Positions 39,924 to 45,236 of a stretch of DNA of 45,236 nt are shown piece by piece (within the stretch, counting starts at the first letter, position 1; every line of letters starts with the position of its first letter). The stretch spans positions 1 through 45,236 of the IMG/VR virus record IMGVR_UViG_3300042565_003438. One strand, written 5' to 3'. The translations under genes were made by a program, and so were the position numbers. The notes under the pieces are model-generated. The model was given only the letters and a program-made list of their open reading frames with translations. It did no database searches and had not been told where the DNA came from. Source of the DNA: a virus.

Positions 39924-40883
39924 TTATCCCAGACTGAGGACCCACTCGGCGAAGCCCGGATCCTTGTGGCGTCCGAGATTCTTGAAGTTGGCCACGGTCA
40001 CGATGTTGCCGGACTTCTGCTTCTCACGGCTGCAGGTGAGTCCGAGCATGAACATGCGGGTATCGGGGATCAGGCTGGTCTGCGACTGAGTCATCAGCCA
40101 GCGCGCCGCCGTGGCCGCACGATAGTTGACGCCGGTGAACTTCATTTCAGCCAGACAGAACTTGCGCTCCGCGTGCTCGAGGCTGAAGATCGGGTCTGGC
40201 TCGATGTATTCGGGCTGCTCGAGCAGGAAGAGGCAGAACAGTCCCGGGTCGGCCGTGGGAGGTTCCTTGCCGTCCCAGTTGGTCGAGAATCCGGCGCTCT
40301 CCGCGTCCTTCGGCGAGTCGAAGATCATCGGGGTGACGCCATCCTTGTATTCCTCGTCGGTCAGGCGCTGGATGAACTTCTTGCGCCCGGTCATGAGGAT
40401 CAGGTTGAGCGGGTCGTAGCCCTTGTCCCACACGAGGACCTCGCCATTGACGACGATCTGTCCGACGGTGAAACCCTTCGACTCGAGATCCGAGCTGTTG
40501 GACTGCACCATGTTGACGCGCGGGCGCATGAGATCGCGCTCGGAGATGGCTCCGTCGATCTGACCCATCGCCATGGGGCGGTAGGACACGACGGCCGTCT
40601 CGGATGCGACATCGTCCTCGTCTGCCTCGATGATGGGCTGGCGAGTCGCCAGTTTCTTCGATGGCGCGGGAGCCGGCTCGACCTCGGCCTCGATGATGTC
40701 CTCATCGGGTTCCGGGGCGAGTGCCTTCTTGGTGATCAGGCGCTTCGCGGGCTGTGCAGCGGGCTGCGGTGTTTCGGACACCTCGGGTGTCTCGACTGGT
40801 GTTTCCTCGGCGACGGGCGCGTCGGATGTCTTCGGAGTCTCGGCCGTCTTGCGACGGAGAGACAGTTTCTGTATCAGTGCCAT
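39924..40883 (-). CDS. Unknown replication-block protein, possible DNA-binding protein
   Basis: 319 residues. The first ~110 are a disordered Pro/Glu/Thr/Lys linker (PVAEETPVETPEVS). The ordered part contains MGQIDGAISERDLMRPRVNMVQSNSSDL and later KGFTVGQIVVNG, LILMTGRKKFIQ, FKNLGRHKDPGFAEW. Proteins of this layout sit beside PolA and a RecB-like nuclease in other phages, where they may replace a single-strand DNA-binding protein. I cannot identify the fold from sequence. It starts 1 nt after the acyl-carrier-like gene stop. Confidence 0.68.
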   Translation of the reverse strand: MALIQKLSLRRKTAETPKTSDAPVAEETPVETPEVSETPQPAAQPAKRLITKKALAPEPDEDIIEAEVEPAPAPSKKLATRQPIIEADEDDVASETAVVSYRPMAMGQIDGAISERDLMRPRVNMVQSNSSDLESKGFTVGQIVVNGEVLVWDKGYDPLNLILMTGRKKFIQRLTDEEYKDGVTPMIFDSPKDAESAGFSTNWDGKEPPTADPGLFCLFLLEQPEYIEPDPIFSLEHAERKFCLAEMKFTGVNYRAATAARWLMTQSQTSLIPDTRMFMLGLTCSREKQKSGNIVTVANFKNLGRHKDPGFAEWVLSLG

Positions 40884-40884
40884 T

Positions 40885-41166
40885 TTATTTGGTTTCCTTG
40901 GTTTGTTGTTCTTGCTGTGTTCGGATCGTCATGATCCTGTCGAGCCAGTCGCCGACTCGGTAGTTGCCGATGCCAATGGCATCAGTGTCCGCGTCGTCGA
41001 GCTGGATCGAAAATTTTTCCTCGAGCATGAGCTGCACCTCGATGAGGTCGAGATCGAGCAGACCGAGGTCGTCGAGCATGTCGGTGTCCTCGGTGATGAC
41101 TCCCAGTTCTGGCAGCATCTCGTGCAGCACCTCGTGAAATTTTTGCATTGCCTCTTCTCTGCTCAT
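40885..41166 (-). CDS. Acyl-carrier-like protein lacking the attachment serine
   Basis: 93 residues. The central region DDLGLLDLDLIEVQLMLEEKF aligns without gaps to the acyl carrier protein signature (DLGxDSLDxVEL...LEExF). The Ser that carries phosphopantetheine is Asp 38 (codon GAT). No other Ser lies near it: the only ones are residues 2 and 52. It keeps the helix II pattern and the acidic surface, so it should fold like ACP but not be acylated. ACP is known to bind many bacterial proteins, so this may be a decoy or scaffold. It overlaps the nuclease gene by 4 bp. Confidence 0.82.
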   Translation of the reverse strand: MSREEAMQKFHEVLHEMLPELGVITEDTDMLDDLGLLDLDLIEVQLMLEEKFSIQLDDADTDAIGIGNYRVGDWLDRIMTIRTQQEQQTKETK

Positions 41167-42326
41167 GATTTTTTCCCCCTGCTGAGTTGTGCATAGCGCA
41201 CTCTGGCGCCGTGCTGGATTAGTCCGGTCTCGTGGAGCCGGTCGACCGCGAGCGACTGCATGCCGCCCTTTTCTCCGGTCTTTGCGTGCTGACCCACGAG
41301 CTGCTTGATCTTCGTGACCGAGACATCGCAGGCCGACAAGAATTCGTCAAACGTGACGCCAAATTCAGACTCCAAGAGCTTCGCCGCGGCGATGGGATCG
41401 ACGATTGAGGTGTCCCCAGACTTCTCGACGATTGTGACTCCCTCGGACAGTCGGCCCGCGTCATGGACTGCCAGCACGAAACGCTTGAACTTCTTGAGAT
41501 AGTCCTCCATGGGCTTGATCCAGCGAAACGCCCTGACGACCTCCTCTGGGTCGGCGGTCTCGGGCGACTCGAGGCTCGTGAGAGGCGCGATCTCGTGGCC
41601 AAACAGATCTGCGTCGTTGGCGAGCTTGACCATGTAGCGCTGCCACGCCGAGCAGCTGGCCTGGCGGGCGCAGAAGCCACAGATGTCTGGATGCGGACGC
41701 AGCATGTCGTTGTCCTGTGTCTCCAGCCACCGGTGGCGGCGACGAACAATTGCTCCGACCTGCGACACGATCACCTCATAGTCCTTCTTGCGGGTGAAAA
41801 GGTGCGTGTCGTCGACCTTCAGGGCCGGCTGAATCAGGCGGACTCGGATCTTCTCGATGGTCGGAAACAGGATGAACAGACCGAGGGCGTAGGCCCGGAA
41901 CTGGATGTTCTCTGACACATGGTCGACCTCCCAGCGGCCAAACTTGAAGTCGATCAGCTCGACAGAGACCGGCTCGTGGTCGGCGTCTGCCTCGAGCACG
42001 ATGACCCGGTCGGCATGCCCCTTGTCGAAGTCACGGAACTTGAGGGGTCGAAAGTCGAGCTCGACCTCCTTCAGAGGCTCATAAGGTGACTGACTCTCGG
42101 CGTCGGCGAGCAGGGCGAGCGTCTGCTCTGCGACCTCGCGGTCCTCGTCTGTCAGCGTGGCAGGAATCTTGCCGGTGTCCATGACCTCATGCAGCGTGGT
42201 TCCGCGAGCGGCTGCCGCAGACGGCGTGTCGTCGGACTCGTAGCCGGGGCAGATCTGCAGCGGCTTCAGCCTTGACGGACTGATGCGCGAGTGGCCTCGT
42301 GACGTGTGATCAACCTGGGAGTTCAT
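41163..42326 (-). CDS. RecB/Cas4-like PD-(D/E)XK nuclease (DUF2800 type)
   Basis: 387 residues. His 46 in GTTLHEVMD, Asp 106 in GHADRVIV and the core ELIDFKFG (Asp 126, Lys 128) form the PD-(D/E)XK active site; QFRAYALGL follows as the usual Q-x-x-x-Y helix. A Cys group (CGFCARQASCSAW) resembles part of the iron-sulfur cluster of Cas4/AddB-like nucleases. Such phage enzymes degrade DNA ends in recombination or host DNA breakdown. Overlaps the deaminase by 17 bp and the acyl-carrier-like gene by 4 bp. Confidence 0.84.
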   Translation of the reverse strand: MNSQVDHTSRGHSRISPSRLKPLQICPGYESDDTPSAAAARGTTLHEVMDTGKIPATLTDEDREVAEQTLALLADAESQSPYEPLKEVELDFRPLKFRDFDKGHADRVIVLEADADHEPVSVELIDFKFGRWEVDHVSENIQFRAYALGLFILFPTIEKIRVRLIQPALKVDDTHLFTRKKDYEVIVSQVGAIVRRRHRWLETQDNDMLRPHPDICGFCARQASCSAWQRYMVKLANDADLFGHEIAPLTSLESPETADPEEVVRAFRWIKPMEDYLKKFKRFVLAVHDAGRLSEGVTIVEKSGDTSIVDPIAAAKLLESEFGVTFDEFLSACDVSVTKIKQLVGQHAKTGEKGGMQSLAVDRLHETGLIQHGARVRYAQLSRGKKS

Positions 42327-42786
42327 GGGAATCGGAGAGGCGAGTGATGTAGCTCTTGATGTGGTTGAGTGGCATGTGGATGAGCTCGACGCCGTATTCG
42401 TCGAGAATCTCCATGCCGGCGACGTCGCGCGGATAGGTCAGACCATAGACGACGCGCTTGACGCCGTGCGCGATGAGATTGAGCGCGCAGGGACCGCACG
42501 GGATCGTCGTGCAGGCGACGGTCCTGACGGCTCCGCGGTGGGTCAGGCTGCAGAGATTGGACTCGGCGTGCACGACAAACTTGCGGCGCTGGTCGTCGTT
42601 CTGCCACCAGTCGTCGGCGACGTCCCATCCAGATGGGAGTCCGTTGTAGGCGGTGGCGATGACGCGGTTCTCATGATCGAGCGCGACGGCTCCGACCTTG
42701 CGACTGGGATCCTCGGAACGGAGGGCAGCGGCACAGGCCAGGACCATCGCATACTCGTCGACAGTTGGGCGAAGATGGATACTCAT
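42310..42786 (-). CDS. Deoxycytidylate deaminase
   Basis: 158 residues from ATG 42786. The zinc site is H73-A-E75 and P-C97-GP-C100, with SRKVGAVALD and AYNGLPSG as in dCMP deaminases. It converts dCMP to dUMP for dTTP synthesis. In this genome it would draw on the same dCMP pool as the probable dCMP-modifying enzyme. It is the first gene after a predicted promoter whose -10 is 10 nt from the ATG; an ATG 5 nt upstream is out of frame and stops at once. Confidence 0.9.
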   Translation of the reverse strand: MSIHLRPTVDEYAMVLACAAALRSEDPSRKVGAVALDHENRVIATAYNGLPSGWDVADDWWQNDDQRRKFVVHAESNLCSLTHRGAVRTVACTTIPCGPCALNLIAHGVKRVVYGLTYPRDVAGMEILDEYGVELIHMPLNHIKSYITRLSDSHELPG

Positions 42787-42796
42787 GACATGCGCG

Positions 42797-42824
42797 ACAT
42801 TATCGTGGCTGGCTGCCAAGTAAA
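42797..42824 (-). promoter_or_regulatory. Promoter P3 for deaminase/nuclease unit
   Basis: On the minus strand: TTTACT (42824-42819), 16 nt, TAATGT (42802-42797), then 10 nt to ATG 42786; GATAAT at 42804-42799 is an alternative -10. The spacer contains TGGCAGCCAGCCA, 12 of 13 identical to P1. Confidence 0.6.
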
Positions 42825-42830
42825 TGCATA

Positions 42831-42846
42831 TTTTCTGCGCAGAAAA
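42831..42846. promoter_or_regulatory. 16-nt perfect palindrome upstream of P3
   Basis: TTTTCTGCGCAGAAAA reads the same on both strands. It lies 7 nt upstream of the -35 of P3 and 8 nt after the stop of the preceding gene. No T-run follows it in the minus direction, so an operator is more likely than a terminator. Confidence 0.5.
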
Positions 42847-42853
42847 CTTTTCA

Positions 42854-43399
42854 TCACTCGCAGGAATAGATCTCGCTCTGCAGGCGAAGACGCGGCACTC
42901 CATGAGACGCATCGGTGAAGCTGCGGTCCTCAAAGAGAACGCGGTTCGTCGGCTGAATCGTGAGGCGGTCGTTGTCGAGCCAGATGAACATGAATTCCTT
43001 CGCCTGGTCGGGCGCGTCGGAAAAGCCGTCGCCGATCGGGACTGCGGTAAAGAGATACGTGCCCGGATGATCTTCTCCCTTGATGATGGCATCGCACTTG
43101 AGGCCACGGAGATAGGTGTATTCGGTCGCGTGCCAGTCGTATCCGTAGCAGTCCCACAGCTCGGCGTCGTCGATCTCCCAGTCGGTCTCGGGATTCTCGC
43201 TGAACGCGATCGCGTGCGGCGGCACCGAGCGGTAGACGGCTCCAGATTCAAACATGACGTTGCAGCCCCAGGCACGACCCGGGATCGAGACGAGACCAAA
43301 CCAGACGGCGGGCACGAAGCCGCACGGCTCCTCGTGGGTGAATCTCGAGTCGACCCAGACATACTGGTGCCGAGGCAGTGATCCGATCTGGCAGTTCAT
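42854..43399 (-). CDS. Conserved-looking unknown protein, 181 aa
   Basis: Start at ATG 43399 (MNCQIGSLPRHQYVWVDSRF), chosen because it overlaps the previous stop by 4 bp; a GTG at 43456 is less likely. Aromatic-rich and beta-like (AVWFGLVSIPGRAWGCNV, YGYDWHATEY, EFMFIWLDND). No family recognised and no catalytic motif evident. It is the last gene of the helicase unit. Confidence 0.68.
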   Translation of the reverse strand: MNCQIGSLPRHQYVWVDSRFTHEEPCGFVPAVWFGLVSIPGRAWGCNVMFESGAVYRSVPPHAIAFSENPETDWEIDDAELWDCYGYDWHATEYTYLRGLKCDAIIKGEDHPGTYLFTAVPIGDGFSDAPDQAKEFMFIWLDNDRLTIQPTNRVLFEDRSFTDASHGVPRLRLQSEIYSCE

Positions 43400-43587
43400 G
43401 GAGTCTCTGGATGAAGCTGCCACTCTGTCTGCGATGGAGGAACAGGTCTGCTGCACAGTGGACAGAGACTGAGATCAGGTTCTGGACGGTGGCGAGATCC
43501 GAGATGCAGGATCGCGAGCGACACGGCGGCCGCCCAGAACAGGCACAGGGCCGCAAGCACGGCGTTGAGACTGAATCCCCGCGTCAT
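43396..43587 (-). CDS. Small membrane protein with Cys pair, 63 aa
   Basis: Residues 5-28 (FSLNAVLAALCLFWAAAVSL) form one transmembrane helix near the N-terminus. The C-terminal part has CPLC, a possible metal-binding or redox pair. Both ends overlap neighbours by 4 bp. Function unknown. Confidence 0.65.
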   Translation of the reverse strand: MTRGFSLNAVLAALCLFWAAAVSLAILHLGSRHRPEPDLSLCPLCSRPVPPSQTEWQLHPETP

Positions 43588-43784
43588 GACGCCATCCTCC
43601 TGAGAGCGGCCCTGACCGTGAGGTCACGCAGGTGTTCCATGGCCGAGTGGCGAGTCGGAAAGACCCGGTCTTCCAGCATCCACCGAGACTGCTCATGGCA
43701 GAAGCGGAATCCCGCGGCATGAAGCCTGGGGCACTCACTGGCCCTGTCGAGCCAGCCGACGATTCGATCGATCATTCGTTTCAT
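43584..43784 (-). CDS. Small basic protein, 66 aa
   Basis: Begins MKRMIDRIVGWLDRASEC and contains CPRLHAAGFRFCHEQSRWML. Basic and helical, with two Cys and two His that might bind zinc. Overlaps both neighbours by 4 bp. Unrecognised. Confidence 0.63.
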   Translation of the reverse strand: MKRMIDRIVGWLDRASECPRLHAAGFRFCHEQSRWMLEDRVFPTRHSAMEHLRDLTVRAALRRMAS

Positions 43785-45142
43785 ATCATTCCCTCCATGT
43801 TGAGTTCACCATCTGTCAGCAAGGAAAGGTTCTCGAGTCGGCGCTCCACGGCCCTGGCTATCTTCGACTCGATGCCGGTCGACGAGTAGACGATGCGCTG
43901 GACGACGGGACTCTTGGCTCCCGATCGGACGGCCCGACCAAGGACCTGGATGAGGGTCACGGCCTTGTAGGTCGGGAACACGATCACGTGGCGAGGTCTC
44001 GACCCGTGCGTGTCGTGCAGGTCGATCGACTCGGATCCCGCGTCGACCTGGCAGACCAGGACCCTGACCAGGCCGGACTGGAAATCATGCACGGCCGCCT
44101 CCTGGTCGCGCCGAGACCTCTTGCCGTCGAGCACCCTATGGTCAATCGTGCCGAGACGCTCGGAGATGACCTGGATCGTCCTGGTGAACTGGACAAACAC
44201 GATGACGGACTCGCCTTCCTCGAACCGGTCCTCGATCTCCTCGATCAGGGCCGGGACCTTGAAGAGCTCGGCGCGCTGCCGGTCTCGAATCGCGAGGATG
44301 CCGGGACTGGGATTTCCCTCGTGACGCTCCACGTCGGCCTGCTCGTCGTCGTCGACCAGACTGAGCCAGGATCCGAGCCAGGACGGCGGGGAATCTGGAA
44401 GATCCCACAGCTCGACCGTGGTCTGGGCCTCGGGGAACTGTCCGGCCTCAAAGAGATCTTTCTTGCGGAGACGGAGTCCCCAGCAGTCGGGACCGTCGAA
44501 GAGAGTCCGGTGGATGTCGCCGAGCACTCGGTCACGGTCTCCCTTGCGGAAGTAGAGACCACCGAACGGACTGCGCACGCAGCCGTTCCTGCGGCACCAG
44601 TTCCAGAAGTCGTTGTCGAGCCGGTGCATTCCGGTGCAGAAGCCGAGGGCTCGCATCTTGAGGGGCGAGTCTGCCGGAGTCGCAGAGAGGCCGAGCACGA
44701 GGACATTCGGATTTCGCTGCGCCGCGATGACGAGCTCGGCGTTCTGACTCTTGAGACCTCCGCCGGCATGGATCTCGTCGATGATGAGGATCATCGGATG
44801 GGGCATGACAAAATTGAAGGCGCGGACGCGGCCGAGTCGGTTGCGGATCGGGATGAAGTCCTCGTTGCGGCCGCCGCGGGCCTTTTCCCAGCTCATGACA
44901 AACTCTGGCACGATGCCGAATTGCCCGAGGGCGACCTTCCACTTTGTGATGGCGCGGGCGCGGCAGATCACGGCGATCCGCGGAATGTGCCCGTCCTGGT
45001 CTTCGAACTCGAGTGCCGTGGCAATGGCCGTGAAGGTCTTGCCGATGCCGGTGTCAGAGGCATCAAGGGCAAAACCCCTCTCAGAGAGAATCTCCGAGAG
45101 TCGGCGGGCAGCCTCCTGCTGGTATGGGCGGAACTCGGCCAT
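43781..45142 (-). CDS. Superfamily 2 helicase/ATPase
   Basis: 453 residues from ATG 45142; the upstream frame is dropped because it runs over the end of the previous gene. Motif I TGIGKT (31-36), motif II DEIH (122-125), motif III LSATPAD, then the second RecA-like domain with VIVFVQFTRT, motif V DAGSESIDLHD and motif VI QVLGRAVRSG. The FRPYQQEAA start is a Q-motif-like opening. SF2 enzymes of this type (Snf2/DEAD-like) translocate on or unwind nucleic acids; in a phage this may be a replication or recombination helicase. Coupled to small genes downstream. Confidence 0.88.
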   Translation of the reverse strand: MAEFRPYQQEAARRLSEILSERGFALDASDTGIGKTFTAIATALEFEDQDGHIPRIAVICRARAITKWKVALGQFGIVPEFVMSWEKARGGRNEDFIPIRNRLGRVRAFNFVMPHPMILIIDEIHAGGGLKSQNAELVIAAQRNPNVLVLGLSATPADSPLKMRALGFCTGMHRLDNDFWNWCRRNGCVRSPFGGLYFRKGDRDRVLGDIHRTLFDGPDCWGLRLRKKDLFEAGQFPEAQTTVELWDLPDSPPSWLGSWLSLVDDDEQADVERHEGNPSPGILAIRDRQRAELFKVPALIEEIEDRFEEGESVIVFVQFTRTIQVISERLGTIDHRVLDGKRSRRDQEAAVHDFQSGLVRVLVCQVDAGSESIDLHDTHGSRPRHVIVFPTYKAVTLIQVLGRAVRSGAKSPVVQRIVYSSTGIESKIARAVERRLENLSLLTDGELNMEGMI

Positions 45143-45144
45143 GG

Positions 45145-45236
45145 TCAGATGTTGCTCCAGTCGTGGCCGCAGCAGCGGTCGGCGTCGTGCTCGAGGCGCT
45201 TCTCTGCCTCCCACTCGGCGTCCTCCTCCGGCGTGC
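45145..45236 (-). CDS. C-terminal end of an unknown gene (cut by window)
   Basis: The minus strand has an open frame running in from the right edge: 29 full codons, then TGA at 45147-45145. The end is highly charged (EEDAEWEAEKRLEHDADRCC, then GHDWSNI). It stops 2 nt before the helicase start codon, so it belongs to the same unit. Too short to identify. Confidence 0.6.
   Translation of the reverse strand, partial: TPEEDAEWEAEKRLEHDADRCCGHDWSNI

Noticed and set aside
1-45236. tRNA genes, CRISPR arrays, insertion sequences, integrase and attachment sites
   Set aside because: I found no cloverleaf-like segment, regularly spaced direct repeat, transposase motif or integrase motif. A covariance-model search for tRNAs would be needed to exclude them fully.

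Overview
The window is a 45.2 kb piece of a tailed double-stranded DNA phage genome. It is gene-dense, mostly about 60-65% G+C in the rows I counted by hand, and full of 4-bp ATGA start/stop overlaps. No terminase, portal, capsid, integrase, tRNA, CRISPR array or insertion sequence is visible, so head genes must lie outside it. The tail layout (a very long adaptor-like protein, then a propeller-type nozzle-like protein, then a possible acetyltransferase-fold protein, a Gln/Ala-rich protein and very large internal-type proteins) follows the T7 gp11-gp12-gp13-gp14-gp15-gp16 order and argues for a podovirus-type virion. This is inference from order and architecture. A small lipoprotein in the lysis cassette suggests a host with an outer membrane; the host cannot be named from the sequence.

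The plus strand (1-29578) carries virion and lysis genes. It starts with two tail-fibre genes and small accessory genes (1-3924). A lysis cassette follows: holin-like protein, lipoprotein, M15-type endolysin (3921-4836). Next come a metallophosphoesterase, a possible winged-helix protein and a GNAT acetyltransferase (4849-6736), two small proteins, the adaptor-like and nozzle-like proteins (7415-14422), and the internal-protein block (14425-29578). That block includes a PAPS-reductase-like enzyme, a run of short Gly/Ala/Pro-rich proteins beginning Met-Gly-Gly, and a 3,115-residue multidomain protein ending in modules separated by [KR]FMP motifs.

The minus strand (29575-45236) carries replication and nucleotide-metabolism genes read right to left: SF2 helicase, deoxycytidylate deaminase, RecB-like nuclease, an acyl-carrier-like protein without its attachment serine, a possible DNA-binding protein, family A DNA polymerase, Nudix hydrolase, dNMP kinase, a thymidylate-synthase-family enzyme with the Asn-to-Asp change typical of dCMP enzymes, a methyltransferase, a possible uracil-DNA-glycosylase-like protein, a primase-helicase, and DUF932 and DUF2786 proteins. 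The two strands converge on a shared CTAG stop at 29575-29578.

Four minus-strand transcription units begin with promoter-like sequences that share a GCAGCC/GCCAGCC element in the -10/-35 spacer and place the start codon exactly 10 nt after the -10 hexamer, which predicts nearly leaderless mRNAs. One unit (DUF932) ends in a strong intrinsic terminator just before the next such promoter. The most interesting points are this promoter family, the [KR]FMP-bounded modules (one clearly AT-rich and probably recently acquired), the serine-less acyl-carrier-like protein, the probable dCMP-modifying enzyme, and the MGG protein family.
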